Shown in pieces: positions 1 to 9,871 of a DNA stretch of 64,000 bases; positions within the stretch are counted from its first letter, which is position 1, and every line of letters begins with the position of its first letter. Source of the stretch: Marisediminitalea aggregata (lineage in GTDB: Bacteria; Pseudomonadota; Gammaproteobacteria; Enterobacterales; Alteromonadaceae); assembly GCF_900129565.1 (NCBI RefSeq), contig NZ_FQWD01000002.1, forward strand, positions 124,001-188,000, in the 5' to 3' direction. The notes below the pieces were generated by a model. That model searched no databases, was not told the DNA's origin, and saw nothing but the letters and a program-made list of their open reading frames with translations. The position numbers and the translations under genes are program-made.

Positions 1-417
1 TTGCCAAAACAATAACGTTGCCAGAATCAGGTAGAACTGACCTACGGCCGGCACGTTAATCCCATTCACGGGGTCGACAATGCTGGCAAAACCCAAACCA
101 GTTTGCATGGCTATCACCTGACCGGCCAGTACGAACGTATTCAGCACCATCATGGAAATAAAGCCGATGGCAATACCGATAAGTAATTGCTGAATACCCA
201 GTAAAAACACACCGACATCAACAAGATTAGTGACCGGTGATGGCGGCACTACCGGCATGATCACCAGTGACAAAAAAATAGCTAGTAACGCGCGAACAGG
301 TGTTGGAATCGATTTAGCACTAATGCCAATCATGGCGGCAAACATGCCGCTGATGCGCATAAAGGGCAGCATTAAATCAGCCAGAAACTGATTAATGGCA
401 ACCAATGAAACATCCAT
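1..417 (-). CDS. fliR: FliR, flagellar export apparatus membrane protein (partial, N-terminal 139 residues)
   Basis: Translating the minus strand from 417 gives MDVSLVAINQFLADLMLPFM and then several long hydrophobic stretches, as expected for the FliR subunit of the flagellar type III export gate in the inner membrane. FliR is usually about 260 residues, so roughly half is here; the rest lies beyond the window edge at base 1. The ATG at 417 directly follows the fliQ stop codon (418-420), so the two are translationally coupled. A second in-frame ATG lies at 413, but in a different frame reading, so 417 is preferred. It is the last gene seen of the fliE-to-fliR block. Identity is firm from the sequence and the fliP-fliQ-fliR order. 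Confidence 0.9.
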   Translation of the reverse strand, partial: MDVSLVAINQFLADLMLPFMRISGMFAAMIGISAKSIPTPVRALLAIFLSLVIMPVVPPSPVTNLVDVGVFLLGIQQLLIGIAIGFISMMVLNTFVLAGQVIAMQTGLGFASIVDPVNGINVPAVGQFYLILATLLFWQ

Positions 418-687
418 TTAGCCAATCACCTGAGGAATTTGATCGACCATATGGAAGGTAAAGTCCATCAGCTTTTGCACCAGCCAGTTTCCGCCCCAAC
501 TCAACGCCAGCAACGTGACGATTAAACGAGGCAAAAAACTCATGGTTTGTTCGTTGATAGAGGTTGCCGCCTGAAATACGGCAACAATAAGACCAACGAT
601 CAGGCTGGGGACAATGACCGCAGACACCAGCAGAATAACCATGAACATGGATTCGCGCAGGATTTCAACAAACACTTCTGGTGACAT
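418..687 (-). CDS. fliQ: FliQ, flagellar export gate subunit
   Basis: An 89-residue protein, the normal length for FliQ, starting MSPEVFVEILRES. It has two hydrophobic helices (about residues 14-40 and 50-72) typical of this small subunit of the FliP5Q4R1 export gate in the inner membrane. The ATG at 687 follows a GGAG ribosome site. It sits nine bases after fliP and touches fliR, matching the conserved fliP-fliQ-fliR order. Nothing unusual was seen. Confidence 0.95.
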   Translation of the reverse strand: MSPEVFVEILRESMFMVILLVSAVIVPSLIVGLIVAVFQAATSINEQTMSFLPRLIVTLLALSWGGNWLVQKLMDFTFHMVDQIPQVIG

Positions 688-696
688 GACGCTCTC

Positions 697-1458
697 CTAC
701 ACACCCATACCAAAACTGGTTGCGAGCGTGCCGAATATCAGGTTCCAACCGTCCACCAGCACAAACAACATAAGTTTAAACGGCAATGACACAATCATGG
801 GTGACAGCATCATCATACCCATGGCCATTAGAATGGAAGCAACGACCAAATCGATGATCAGAAAGGGAATAAACAACATGAAGCCAATCTGAAACGCGGT
901 TTTTAGTTCACTGGTGACAAACGCGGGGATCAGAATATTCAATGGCACATCAGCAGGATCCTGATATTTGTCCTCGTCTCCGGCAATCGATACGAACGTT
1001 TCTAAATCCTTCACTCGGGTTTGCGACAACATGAAAGCCCGCATTGGCCCTTTTGCTTGCTCAATGGCTTCCATTGAGGTCATTTCTTCTTCCAGATACG
1101 GTTGCAATGCCCGTTCATTAATCTCGTCAAATACCGGAGCCATGATGAACATCGACAAAAACAAACTGACCCCAATCAGGATCTGGTTCGACGGAGACTG
1201 CTGTAAACCAATCGCCTGACGCAGAATAGACAACACCACAATAATTCGGGTGAATGACGTCATCATCATAATAAACGCAGGCAGCAAGCTCAGCGCTGTC
1301 ATAATAAACAGCGCTTGCAGCGTCATGGTGTAATCCTGACTACCGTCGTTGTTGGTGGTTACCGTGACTGCTGGAATCCCCTGCTGAGCCAATACTGGCG
1401 CAGCCAGCAAGTAAATTGGCAGGGCTACCCCCAACCATTTCATAAGTTTACTTGTCAT
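697..1458 (-). CDS. fliP: FliP, flagellar export gate subunit
   Basis: FliP builds the core of the flagellar protein export gate. The protein opens with a cleavable-looking signal peptide ending near PVLAQQ, as in other FliP proteins. It carries the family-typical stretch [13 protein letters not shown], the LGVSLF-like segment and C-terminal membrane helices. I place the start at the ATG at 1458 (253 residues) because AAGGAG lies seven bases upstream; a GTG at 1464 would abut the ribosome site. The start overlaps the end of fliO by 11 bases, implying translational coupling. Confidence 0.94.
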   Translation of the reverse strand: MTSKLMKWLGVALPIYLLAAPVLAQQGIPAVTVTTNNDGSQDYTMTLQALFIMTALSLLPAFIMMMTSFTRIIVVLSILRQAIGLQQSPSNQILIGVSLFLSMFIMAPVFDEINERALQPYLEEEMTSMEAIEQAKGPMRAFMLSQTRVKDLETFVSIAGDEDKYQDPADVPLNILIPAFVTSELKTAFQIGFMLFIPFLIIDLVVASILMAMGMMMLSPMIVSLPFKLMLFVLVDGWNLIFGTLATSFGMGV

Positions 1459-1927
1459 CGCCACTCTCCTTAAGCGATGGATTCATTTTTTGCGCCATCG
1501 CCTGCACCAGTTTTTGTTTGAACATCGCGCCGCCCTGATTGTCTTGTTGCGTAACAATCGGGGTGTCTAGTTTGCTCAGGTGATTAATGTTCTGTGCGGT
1601 AACGCCTATCAGATGTTGCTCTTCGCCAACCTGAATGACCATCACCCGTTCTCTGGCCCCTGCAGAAAGGCTCGCAACGACTTTTAAGTGCTGGCTGTTA
1701 CCGGGAGTGACATTAAACCGACGCATTACATACGCCAGCGAAAAAATGATGCCGACTATCAGCAAAAGTGATAGAAAAATTGACAGTACCGAGGTCGGGT
1801 TGGTGATACTGGCAGCGGCGTTTGCCGTAGGTGAAAGGAGGATTGCCAGCGGGGTAAAGAAATACCCCACTGATTTTAATAGGTTTTTACCTGAGCTTTT
1901 TAATTCTTTCGATTTGACTAATAACAT
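1448..1927 (-). CDS. fliO: FliO, flagellar export apparatus assembly factor
   Basis: A 159-residue protein with an N-terminal hydrophobic segment (about 20-38), a second membrane span (about 48-68, ending YVMRRF) and a small cytoplasmic domain containing [15 protein letters not shown]. That fits FliO, which helps assemble the FliP complex. FliO is poorly conserved, so the call rests on this layout and on its place between fliN and fliP. The ATG at 1927 overlaps the fliN 3' end by 41 bases. A GTG at 1870 just past the fliN stop is a possible alternative start but has no ribosome site. Confidence 0.88.
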   Translation of the reverse strand: MLLVKSKELKSSGKNLLKSVGYFFTPLAILLSPTANAAASITNPTSVLSIFLSLLLIVGIIFSLAYVMRRFNVTPGNSQHLKVVASLSAGARERVMVIQVGEEQHLIGVTAQNINHLSKLDTPIVTQQDNQGGAMFKQKLVQAMAQKMNPSLKESGDDK

Positions 1928-2294
1928 CCGTTAACCGAATACCAAATTTATCGTTGACCACTACTACTTCTCCATGAGCAATCAACGTGCCATTTACAAG
2001 CACGTCCAGTGGTTCACCGGCAACTCGGTCCAACTCAACCACGGAACCCTGATTAAGTTGCAGTAAGTTTCGGATGCTGATCTGGCTACGGCCCACTTCC
2101 ATTGAAATGGTCACGGGAATATCCAGAATCGTATCTAGTTTTTTCTTTTCTTCCTGAGTAATGGGTGCATCGTCAGAGAGCTCGTCCAGTTCTGCGACTT
2201 GAACATCATCATCGGCGCCGCCTTCGTCAGCCTCTGCTTCAGCCTGTTCAGCCATGGCTGCGGCCCAATCGTCCATACCGTCTTCTTCACTCAT
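1887..2294 (-). CDS. fliN: FliN, flagellar motor switch (C-ring) protein
   Basis: FliN forms the lower C-ring of the flagellar switch with FliM. The C-terminal 80 residues show the SpoA-type surface domain, with VTISMEVGRSQISIRNLL, a VVELDRVAGEPLDVLVNG segment and [17 protein letters not shown]. The first 50 residues are an acidic, Ala-rich linker, common in gammaproteobacterial FliN. At 135 residues it has normal length. It starts 27 bases after fliM with a GGCAGGA ribosome site. Confidence 0.95.
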   Translation of the reverse strand: MSEEDGMDDWAAAMAEQAEAEADEGGADDDVQVAELDELSDDAPITQEEKKKLDTILDIPVTISMEVGRSQISIRNLLQLNQGSVVELDRVAGEPLDVLVNGTLIAHGEVVVVNDKFGIRLTDVISQIERIKKLR

Positions 2295-2321
2295 GATCCT
2301 GCCTCTTTCTATCGCTTAGGA

Positions 2322-3380
2322 TTATAAATCTTCTTCTAACACCTGCAGCTCTGCATCATTGTCGATAATGCGTCCGCCGCGGGTAAGTAACTGTAATTCC
2401 GACTTCACGGAAGTCGGCCGTGCTATTTTCTCAGTGATCTTCAGCGCCAAATGTTCTCTGGAGCGCCCTAACTTCGCCCTGAACGAAGGTAATTCTTCAA
2501 TTAACACCGTGATGTACTCCGGCATTTCCACCGGAATAATGTCGCCGGCTTTAAAGTCCATCACGTCGCGTAAAGGTATCTCAAAATCCAGCATATGGGT
2601 GGTAAGTGCCACTTTGACATCCATGATTTCGTCGCGCAGTGCTTTACTCCAGCGTAAGTCGGTGTCTTCCTTGTCGCTTTGTACACCCGCGTCAAGCAAT
2701 TCACGGATGGGTTCCAGCATCGAGTACGGCAGTGACACGTGGAAATCACCGCCCCCCCCATCAAGTTCAATGTGGAACGAGCTGATCACCACGACCTCGG
2801 TGGGACTCACAATATTCGCCATGGCCGGGTTTACTTCTGAATCCAGGTACTCAAATGACACGTCCATCACCGGTGCCCAGGCTTCTTTGTAATCCTCAAA
2901 GATGATTTTCAGCAACATCTGAATAATACGCCGTTCGGTTGGCGTAAATTCACGACCTTCAATTTTGGCATGATAGCGCCCGTCGCCACCAAAGAAGTTG
3001 TCCACCAGAATAAACACCAAGCGCGCTTCCATGGTGATCAAGCCAGTACCTTTTAACGGTCTGAAACGCACCATGTTCAAACTGGTTGGTACAAACAAGG
3101 TATGAATGTACTCACCGAACTTGATCATCTGGATACCGTTAATCGACACTTCCGCACTGCGGCGCATCATATTGAACAAACTCACCCGCAAGTGTCGGGC
3201 GAAACGTTCGTTCACAATTTCCAGCGTTGGCATGCGGCCACGAACAATCCTATCCTGCGATGAGAAGTCATATTCCAGGGCTGATGTGTCCCCGGGTTCT
3301 TGTGTAACCTCTTCTTCTTCGACGTCGTCTACCCCGTGTAACAGGGCATCAATTTCATCTTGAGATAATAAATCGCTCAC
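2322..3380 (-). CDS. fliM: FliM, flagellar motor switch protein
   Basis: FliM is the C-ring subunit that binds phosphorylated CheY. The N-terminus MSDLLSQDEIDALLHGV is the conserved CheY-P binding peptide. A CheC-like middle domain (about 50-230) includes NMMRRSAEVSINGI, and a SpoA-type C-terminal domain (about 255-335) binds FliN. The start codon is GTG at 3380, preceded by GGAGCGAG. At 352 residues the length is typical. It lies between fliL (13 bases upstream) and fliN. Confidence 0.96.
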   Translation of the reverse strand: MSDLLSQDEIDALLHGVDDVEEEEVTQEPGDTSALEYDFSSQDRIVRGRMPTLEIVNERFARHLRVSLFNMMRRSAEVSINGIQMIKFGEYIHTLFVPTSLNMVRFRPLKGTGLITMEARLVFILVDNFFGGDGRYHAKIEGREFTPTERRIIQMLLKIIFEDYKEAWAPVMDVSFEYLDSEVNPAMANIVSPTEVVVISSFHIELDGGGGDFHVSLPYSMLEPIRELLDAGVQSDKEDTDLRWSKALRDEIMDVKVALTTHMLDFEIPLRDVMDFKAGDIIPVEMPEYITVLIEELPSFRAKLGRSREHLALKITEKIARPTSVKSELQLLTRGGRIIDNDAELQVLEEDL

Positions 3381-3392
3381 GGCTCGCTCCGG

Positions 3393-3929
3393 TTACTGCA
3401 TCACAAAGTCGGTAAACAGCACTCGCTCTACCACTTCACTGCCCGCAATGTCTTTCAATGCTGACTGCACTGATTCCAAGGCATTTTCACGCAGTTCAAT
3501 CTTTCCAGCTTCGGTGACTAAGTCATCGGCATTGCTGGAACTGAATACTTGCAACAAGGTTCCCTCTATCAGAGGGATATGGGTTTTAGCGGCTTCTTCG
3601 TTGTCAGAACCACGCACCATGAGTTGCACTTTAATTTGTACTAATCGGTCGCGACCAGACCCAGGTACGTTAAATACGATTGGCCGTGGCATAGCCACGT
3701 ACAGCGCAGTACCAACGCTGGCATTAGTTGGTGCTGCTGCCGCAGGCGCGGGTTGTCCTGTGCCATCGGCTGCCAATTGCTCAGCCGCAGTCGGCTCGTC
3801 ACCACCAGCAAACAAAAAGAAGTAGGCTGCTGCACCACCGCCAATTAACACTACGGCAATAATGATAATCAGCATCAGTTTGCTTTTCTTACCGCCTTCT
3901 TCTTCAATTTGTAATTCTTCTTCCGCCAT
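3393..3929 (-). CDS. fliL: FliL, flagellar basal-body-associated stator protein
   Basis: A 178-residue single-span membrane protein. It has a charged cytoplasmic start (MAEEELQIEEEGGKKSK), one transmembrane helix (about 17-40) and a periplasmic domain after an Ala/Pro-rich linker (about 48-70). FliL interacts with the stators around the basal body. The C-terminal domain ends RVLFTDFVMQ, the family's usual ending. It opens the fliL-M-N-O-P-Q-R stretch; 89 bases separate it from fliK and no convincing promoter was seen there, so it is probably read from the fliK promoter. Confidence 0.93.
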   Translation of the reverse strand: MAEEELQIEEEGGKKSKLMLIIIIAVVLIGGGAAAYFFLFAGGDEPTAAEQLAADGTGQPAPAAAAPTNASVGTALYVAMPRPIVFNVPGSGRDRLVQIKVQLMVRGSDNEEAAKTHIPLIEGTLLQVFSSSNADDLVTEAGKIELRENALESVQSALKDIAGSEVVERVLFTDFVMQ

Positions 3930-4018
3930 CTCACACTTCTCTCAATTTAAACTAGGCGTATTATCTATCACAGCCAACAAATCGCAACGACTAATGCCAT
4001 GCTGTTGACTGCTTAGTG

Positions 4019-6115
4019 TTAAACATAGTCGTCAATCAGGCCATTTGCCTGTCGAACAACCCGGGTTTCATTCATTTTTGCGTCTTCGGGCACATTGTCA
4101 TCGAAACCGCCACCTGATTGACCACCGCTCTGTTGTTCTCCTTGTTCCCCTGTTTGTTGTTGACTCACAAAGGATTCACCCAGGTCGATACCCTGTTCAG
4201 AAAACATATCTCTTAAGCGCGGCATTGCATCAGCCAGCATCTCTTTGGCGTGCTGAGATTGCACGACAAAGCTCACTGATGCCGAGTCACCCGACACGTT
4301 GAGTCGAATCTGCATGCTTCCCATTTCAGGAGGGTCCAGACGAATTTCAGCCATTGATTGTCGGCCATTCACCATCCAGCGAATTTTTTCAGCCAGTTGT
4401 TGCTGGCCTTGAGGCTGATTCAACGGCACTGGCTTGTCTAATGCTGCTTGCTGTTGAATGGATTTCACCGTTTCAGAATGTTGCTGACGCGTTTCCTGAG
4501 TAATCAAATCACGGGTGTTATGAAGCAATTCGTTGAGCTGCAGCTCTTTTTGATCGGACATCACTGACGTGGCTGCCAATTGTGCAATGTGCTGTGCATC
4601 CTGCAGTAGCTGCTGAGGTAATACAGGCTGTTCTGGCTGAACTTCAGCTGATACCTGAGCGACTAAGGCCGTTAAATCAATCGCCGGCTGATGCCCCTGC
4701 TTTAACTGGGCACGCATTTCTTCCATGCCGCTTACCAGCATGCCTTTCATTTGCGACTGCTGCGCTGCACTCAGCTCCGGATTTGCCGCTGACGCTGTGT
4801 CTGTAATTACCTGTGCTACCTTGGCAAGCGTGTCATCGCTGGCTTGCTCCAGCATAGACTCAAGCGCAACGACACTGTCTGCCGGGTTGATTACCGCTTC
4901 TGTTTTCGCTGCGGCCACCTGACCCGACGAAGCGGTTTTGTCTGCTGTTGGCTGTGTCATTAATCCCACCAGCATCGCTGCCTGGTTCAAAAGTGGATCG
5001 GCGCTTTCCTCGACTTCAATGACCGATTCATTGATCTGCTCAACATCCAGAGTGAGCATAGTGTCGGCATCGGCTATTTGGGTTACCAGCTCCTGCTCGG
5101 GAGCAATCTCTGCGTTGTCTTTTTTATTCAACGCTTCAATTTTTGACAACAAACTAATGGCGACTGACAAAGGTTGTGGTGCAAGCGCGGTATCGGTATC
5201 GACATCAGCAGCGAGCTCGGCATTTTCAGTTTGCACTTCCACCGGCAATACGTTGTCAGTCAGACCCAGCGTTGGCTGAACGGGCTTTTCCAGACTCGCG
5301 CCGTCATTACCTTCCGCGCCTTTGACTTCAGATTTGTCCGCTTTACCTTTGAACTGTGCAATCAGCGTCATAAAGTCAGCCAGGATGGCTTCCGACTGCT
5401 CCACGGTGATTGCAGCTGATTGGCCACTGGCATCCAACTCAGGCGCTTCGGCAATTTGTGCCATTAATGCATTGAGGTCTTCAATGATTTGCGCTTTACC
5501 ATTTTCCAGTTGATGCACATCGAGTCCGTCAACGGGGGGCTTCATTTCCGGCGCAACCTCAGCCGGCAGAGGCTGTTTATCGCCGGTTACGCCCGGCCAT
5601 TTCTGTTCAAATGTGCGCAGTGCCTCCACCAAAGCCAGGTAATCCGTTTCAGATGCTGTATTGTCTACCTCAACGGCGGGAATGACGGCATCAGGCAGCG
5701 TATTTAACGAAACGTCATCTGTGTTTGCTAAATCAGCGCTTTCTGACGTCGAGACGTCGTCGGTTGTGGCTGTAGACGACGTGTTTTGGGAATTACCTGA
5801 CGTAACCGTTTTGTCTACAGTAGCGGCTTGAACCTGTTCGCTCGCTTCAACAGACTCTGTGGGGATACTGTCCTGCTCTGTTTGGGTTGCCGCATCGTCC
5901 GCGTTTTTCGGTGCGGTTTGTGGCGGAACGGCTTCTGACTTTGGCGCAGCCTGAGCCGCTTTTCCGGGCCTTTCAAGCGCACGTTGATGTTGAGAAAACA
6001 CGTCAGCAAATTGTCCGGATTCAGCGCTGGTTTGCGTTGAATCAGGGGAAAGCGTTACCGGATTGTCCGGCAAGGCGGCAATTTGTGAACCCTGCGTGGC
6101 AAGCTGTTGCATCAT
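4019..6115 (-). CDS. fliK: FliK, flagellar hook-length control protein
   Basis: FliK measures hook length and switches export specificity at FlhB. This 698-residue version has a long, low-complexity, Ala/Thr/Asp/Glu/Gln-rich N-terminal ruler region (about 1-560). It ends in a compact Flg_hook domain (about 600-680) with the signature IRLDPPEMGSMQIRLNVSG, then a Gln/Gly-rich tail. It is longer than the E. coli protein (about 375) but within the wide range for marine gammaproteobacteria. ATG-ATG at 6115/6112 follows an AGGA site. A good sigma-54 promoter lies about 65 bases upstream (6180-6195), so transcription is probably FlrC-dependent. Confidence 0.93.
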   Translation of the reverse strand: MMQQLATQGSQIAALPDNPVTLSPDSTQTSAESGQFADVFSQHQRALERPGKAAQAAPKSEAVPPQTAPKNADDAATQTEQDSIPTESVEASEQVQAATVDKTVTSGNSQNTSSTATTDDVSTSESADLANTDDVSLNTLPDAVIPAVEVDNTASETDYLALVEALRTFEQKWPGVTGDKQPLPAEVAPEMKPPVDGLDVHQLENGKAQIIEDLNALMAQIAEAPELDASGQSAAITVEQSEAILADFMTLIAQFKGKADKSEVKGAEGNDGASLEKPVQPTLGLTDNVLPVEVQTENAELAADVDTDTALAPQPLSVAISLLSKIEALNKKDNAEIAPEQELVTQIADADTMLTLDVEQINESVIEVEESADPLLNQAAMLVGLMTQPTADKTASSGQVAAAKTEAVINPADSVVALESMLEQASDDTLAKVAQVITDTASAANPELSAAQQSQMKGMLVSGMEEMRAQLKQGHQPAIDLTALVAQVSAEVQPEQPVLPQQLLQDAQHIAQLAATSVMSDQKELQLNELLHNTRDLITQETRQQHSETVKSIQQQAALDKPVPLNQPQGQQQLAEKIRWMVNGRQSMAEIRLDPPEMGSMQIRLNVSGDSASVSFVVQSQHAKEMLADAMPRLRDMFSEQGIDLGESFVSQQQTGEQGEQQSGGQSGGGFDDNVPEDAKMNETRVVRQANGLIDDYV

Positions 6116-6179
6116 AACCGTGTCCTCATCACCTAACTGCTTGATAATTGGTGTTTGTTGTTTTGATGTTAAGGATTAG

Positions 6180-6195
6180 AGCAAAGACCGTTCCA
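6180..6195 (-). promoter_or_regulatory. sigma-54 (-24/-12) promoter upstream of fliK
   Basis: On the minus strand this reads TGGAACGGTCTTTGCT. It matches the RpoN consensus TGGCACG-N4-TTGCW at all but one fixed position, with the required GG-N10-GC spacing. The predicted transcript start is near 6169, leaving a leader of about 55 bases before fliK. It lies in the fliJ-fliK gap and implies that fliK-L-M-N-O-P-Q-R can be transcribed apart from fliE-J. Confidence 0.75.
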
Positions 6196-6224
6196 ACTTT
6201 GGAAACAAACGGAAGTGTGTGTTA

Positions 6225-6695
6225 TTAACCCGCGAAGTACTGGTTCCGCAATAACCGTTGAAGCGCAAACTCATCCATGGCTTGCTGTTCCTGACGGTTG
6301 TCGAGCTGTTGCAACGTAGCGTGTTTTTTGCCGATGAGCTTCTCTACGGCCTGACGTTTGCGCTGCTGCGCCAACCATTGTCTTTTGCGCTGGTCGGCTA
6401 CTACACTGGCTTGCGCAATGATTTGATTTTGTTGTTCACAGGCCTTGTCCAGCTTGGCAACGAAGGATAAGCGCTGTTGGTAATGCCGTGCACCAACCCC
6501 ATTGCCCCCTTCCTGTTGCAACTGACGAAAGTAGTCCAGACGATATTGCTGCAAACTGGTTAGTTTTGCTTTTTGTTGTTGATAGTAATCCTGAGCAACG
6601 TTAAAGGCGTGAAGGGTATTTTTCTCCTTGTCTGTTTCCAGACGCAGTACCACATTCATTTGCTGTAGCGACTTAGCCACCTGGGTGCGACTCAT
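6225..6695 (-). CDS. fliJ: FliJ, flagellar export chaperone-escort protein
   Basis: FliJ is a coiled-coil protein inserted in the FliI ATPase ring; it links the ATPase to the export gate and recycles chaperones. This 156-residue protein is almost wholly helical, charged and Gln-rich, with heptad-like spacing throughout (for example YYQQQKAKLTSLQQYRLDYF), and has no membrane segment. It starts five bases after fliI with AAGGGG upstream. Identification rests on the coiled-coil character, length and position after fliI. Confidence 0.9.
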   Translation of the reverse strand: MSRTQVAKSLQQMNVVLRLETDKEKNTLHAFNVAQDYYQQQKAKLTSLQQYRLDYFRQLQQEGGNGVGARHYQQRLSFVAKLDKACEQQNQIIAQASVVADQRKRQWLAQQRKRQAVEKLIGKKHATLQQLDNRQEQQAMDEFALQRLLRNQYFAG

Positions 6696-6699
6696 TTAC

Positions 6700-8034
6700 T
6701 CACCCCTTTCCTAATCCGCCAGCCAGTTGCGCCATGGACGCGAGGCTCTCGTCGTAGGGCAGCACTTGCTTCATACCCTGTTGCAATAACGCGTTAATGG
6801 CAGGCTCGGCATTGATAGCCAAATCCACACGGGGATCGGTCCCGCGGGTATAGGCGCCAAGTGTAATTAAATCTTTGTTTTGCTGATACGTGGAGTAAAC
6901 CTGACGCACCCGACGCGCTTGCATCAGGTGCTCTTCACTGACTACCTGCGGCATCACCCGGCTGATTGACGCCTCGATATCAATGGCAGGATAATGCCCA
7001 CTGTCGGCTAATTGACGCGACAAGACTATATGCCCATCCAATATAGCCCGTGCTGCGTCGGCAATGGGGTCCTGCAAGTCATCGCCTTCGGTGAGAACCG
7101 TATAAAACGCCGTGATGGAGCCTTGGTTTTCACTGCCGTTTCCGGCGCGTTCCACCAATGCGGGCAGCCGCGCAAATACCGATGGCGGGTAACCTTTGGT
7201 TGCGGGCGGTTCGCCGACGGCCAGCGCAATTTCACGCTGGGCCATGGCATAGCGAGTCAGTGAATCAATCAATAGCAGTACATTCATGCCCTGATCGCGA
7301 AAATACTCTGCCACTGTCACCGCGGTTTCGCACCCTTTAAGGCGCATCAGCGGTGACGTATCGGCGGGTGCGGCAACCACAACAGCGCGCTCACGCTCTT
7401 CGGGAGTCAGAATATCGTGAATAAATTCTTTAACCTCTCGTCCCCGCTCTCCTACAAGGCCGACAACGACGACATCGGCTTTCGCGCCGCGGGTCATCAT
7501 GCCCAGTAATACACTTTTACCCACGCCACTACCGGCAAACAGGCCCATGCGCTGACCTATTCCAACGGTATTCAGCGCGTTAATGGCTCTTACGCCAACG
7601 TCCATGGGTGAGTCAATCGGTCTGCGGGTGAGAGGGTTAATTGGCGGCTTTACGGTTGGCACTCTTGTTGTGCTTTCTACTGGCCCTAAACCGTCAAGCG
7701 GCTGACCATTGCCGTCGATAACCCGGCCTAGCAACCCCAGGCCAACCGCCAGGCCACTTTCCCGGTTCAACGGTAATACCCGGGAGCCAGGTACAATGCC
7801 ACGCACGGCTTCGGTTGGCATCAGGTAGGTAATGTGTTCGCCAAAGCCGACGACTTCGGCTTCAATTTCGCCGTCTACTGTTTGCACCATGCACTGACTG
7901 CCAACCGGTAACTGACAGCCCACGGCTTCCAGCGTCAGCCCAATACCGCGAACCAGTTTACCGGCCGCGACAACGGGCGGTGTGGGCACCTGTTTTTGCA
8001 GTTGTTGCAAATGCGACAACAGACTAGTGGTCAT
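6700..8034 (-). CDS. fliI: FliI, flagellar export ATPase
   Basis: FliI is the F1-beta-like ATPase that drives flagellar protein export from the cytoplasmic face. The Walker A motif [11 protein letters not shown] lies at about residues 163-173, the Walker B-type LLLIDSLTR follows at about 250, and the family stretch [19 protein letters not shown] is present. At 444 residues it is full length. The ATG at 8034 overlaps the end of fliH by 11 bases, a common coupling of the FliH-FliI pair. Confidence 0.97.
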   Translation of the reverse strand: MTTSLLSHLQQLQKQVPTPPVVAAGKLVRGIGLTLEAVGCQLPVGSQCMVQTVDGEIEAEVVGFGEHITYLMPTEAVRGIVPGSRVLPLNRESGLAVGLGLLGRVIDGNGQPLDGLGPVESTTRVPTVKPPINPLTRRPIDSPMDVGVRAINALNTVGIGQRMGLFAGSGVGKSVLLGMMTRGAKADVVVVGLVGERGREVKEFIHDILTPEERERAVVVAAPADTSPLMRLKGCETAVTVAEYFRDQGMNVLLLIDSLTRYAMAQREIALAVGEPPATKGYPPSVFARLPALVERAGNGSENQGSITAFYTVLTEGDDLQDPIADAARAILDGHIVLSRQLADSGHYPAIDIEASISRVMPQVVSEEHLMQARRVRQVYSTYQQNKDLITLGAYTRGTDPRVDLAINAEPAINALLQQGMKQVLPYDESLASMAQLAGGLGKG

Positions 8035-8806
8035 CCGGCAGCCCTTGCTCTAGCAGGAACTTGTCCAGCACATTCTTACAACGGCGTTCGATAGACAAAT
8101 CAACCGCGTTGTTTTGCGTAACAATATCACAACCGCCCCGCGACAAGGCGGGCGTGTCAATTAAGGTCCAGCCTTTTGCCTGAATCGTCTCTTCGCCGAA
8201 ATGCTCGGTAACCAGGGCGATGTCTTCAGGGTTGAGGTGAATCTTGTATTGGGTTTCTTCTACCGGCAGGGCTTTCAGGCCTTCACTCAGCGCCTGTAAA
8301 ATCACATTTTCAGACAGCGTGACTTCGGTGCGAATAACCGAACGTGCCAGTGCGACCGACAGTTTCACTATTTCTTTGCGGACCTGCTCGTCGGCCTGCT
8401 GTAACGGTGCATGCAGATTTTCAACCAGGGATTGCCATAGCTCAGTTTGCTGCTCGATTTGCGCTTTACCGTCTTCCAAACCCTGCGCCAGTCCTTCCTG
8501 GTGGCCCTGTTCAAGACCTTCTGCCTTACCGGCTTCCAGTCCTTCCGCTTTCCCTTCATCAAAGCCGTTTTGCTTGCCTTCTGCAAAGCCTTCATCGTAA
8601 GCGGCTTGGCGAATAGCTTCGATTTCTTCAGCCGTAGGCGGAAGAATTTCCTCCGGCTCTTCCGGTGGTTCGTACTTCCAGTCACTGCGACGGTTTAATG
8701 CATTTGTTCGGGTCAGGTCCAGCTGATCGGTTGTCTCTACATGAGGCAGCTCCCAGCCTTTGGCCTCTTCGAGTTCTTCTACCGTAAAACGTTTAGTGGT
8801 TGCCAT
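8024..8806 (-). CDS. fliH: FliH, regulator of the flagellar export ATPase
   Basis: FliH binds FliI and tethers it to the C-ring. This 260-residue protein has an acidic N-terminus. Between about residues 70 and 115 comes a striking run of glycines every four residues ([20 protein letters not shown] and onward), the GxxxG repeat helix typical of FliH. The C-terminal domain (about 130-255) corresponds to the FliI-binding part. It begins 14 bases after fliG. Confidence 0.94.
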   Translation of the reverse strand: MATTKRFTVEELEEAKGWELPHVETTDQLDLTRTNALNRRSDWKYEPPEEPEEILPPTAEEIEAIRQAAYDEGFAEGKQNGFDEGKAEGLEAGKAEGLEQGHQEGLAQGLEDGKAQIEQQTELWQSLVENLHAPLQQADEQVRKEIVKLSVALARSVIRTEVTLSENVILQALSEGLKALPVEETQYKIHLNPEDIALVTEHFGEETIQAKGWTLIDTPALSRGGCDIVTQNNAVDLSIERRCKNVLDKFLLEQGLPDDH

Positions 8807-8820
8807 AGTTTATGCCGGTG

Positions 8821-9861
8821 CTAGAGGAACTCTTCACCACCGCCTCCACCAAGCATGATTTCACCGGCGTCAGCCAGGCGACGTGCCACCGACAGAATTT
8901 CTTTCTGAGCGGTTTCCACCTCACTGATACGCACAGGTCCAAGCGCTTCCAGATCATCCACCAGCATTTCAGCTGCACGTTTAGACATGTTCGCCGTAAT
9001 TTTGTTTTTGAGCTCTTCGTCCGCACCCTTAATGGCTTTAAGCAGCGAGTCTTGCTGTACTTCGCGTAGAATCGCCTGAATGCCGCGGTCGTCCACGTCC
9101 ACCAGGTTGTCGAAGACAAACATCAGGTCCTGAATCTGCTGACTCAACTCTTCGTCCTGCTCGCGGATAGCATCCATTAGCTGGCCTTCGATGTTGGTAT
9201 CCAGGTAGTTCATAATATCGGCAGCTGACTTCAGGCCGCCCATCTTCGCCGCCTGTGTACCCGCCTGACCGGCGAACTGTTTCTCCATGATCTCGTTGAG
9301 TTCCTGCAGTGCCGCTGGCTGAACTTCTTCCAGGTTGGCGACCCGCATCAGCAAATCGAGACGAACTTTCTCCGGGAACTGCGACAAAATCTCGGCGGAT
9401 TGCTCTGGCTCCAGATACGACAATACAATGGTCTGAATCTGCGGGTGCTCGTTGCGAATGATGCTGGCAACCTGTTTGGAGTCCATCCACTTCAATGAAT
9501 CCAAACCTTTGGCCCCTGATCCCATGAGGATCTGGTCGATTAGGTTGGCCGCTTTGTCTTCGCCCAGTGCCGCAGTTAAGGCACGCTTCACGAAATCCTG
9601 ACTCTGGAACCCGATGGTCGAGTAGTTTTGAATTTCATCGATGAAGTTTTTATGCACGGCGGTGATTTTAGCCTGCGTCATATCATCGATACGGGCCATT
9701 TCTGCACCGAGCTTTTGTACCTGCTTGGGTTCGAGATGCTTTAAAATCTGCGCGGCATCTTCTTCCGACAAGCTCAGCAGCAAAATAGCGGCTTTCTCGA
9801 CGCCTTCCAGTTTACTGACGTCGTAGGCAGGTTCTTGTTGTGTTGCGAGTTCTTCTGCCAT
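8821..9861 (-). CDS. fliG: FliG, flagellar motor switch protein
   Basis: FliG is the C-ring component that contacts the stator and the MS-ring. Three armadillo-like domains are recognisable: an N-terminal FliF-binding part (VEKAAILLLSLSEEDAAQIL), a middle domain with the EHPQ-type motif NEHPQIQTIVLSYL, and a C-terminal torque domain containing LVDVDDRGIQAILREV. It ends in a glycine-rich tail. At 346 residues it is slightly longer than the E. coli protein. AAGGGG precedes the ATG; fliF lies 10 bases upstream. Confidence 0.97.
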   Translation of the reverse strand: MAEELATQQEPAYDVSKLEGVEKAAILLLSLSEEDAAQILKHLEPKQVQKLGAEMARIDDMTQAKITAVHKNFIDEIQNYSTIGFQSQDFVKRALTAALGEDKAANLIDQILMGSGAKGLDSLKWMDSKQVASIIRNEHPQIQTIVLSYLEPEQSAEILSQFPEKVRLDLLMRVANLEEVQPAALQELNEIMEKQFAGQAGTQAAKMGGLKSAADIMNYLDTNIEGQLMDAIREQDEELSQQIQDLMFVFDNLVDVDDRGIQAILREVQQDSLLKAIKGADEELKNKITANMSKRAAEMLVDDLEALGPVRISEVETAQKEILSVARRLADAGEIMLGGGGGEEFL

Positions 9862-9871
9862 GGTCTACCCC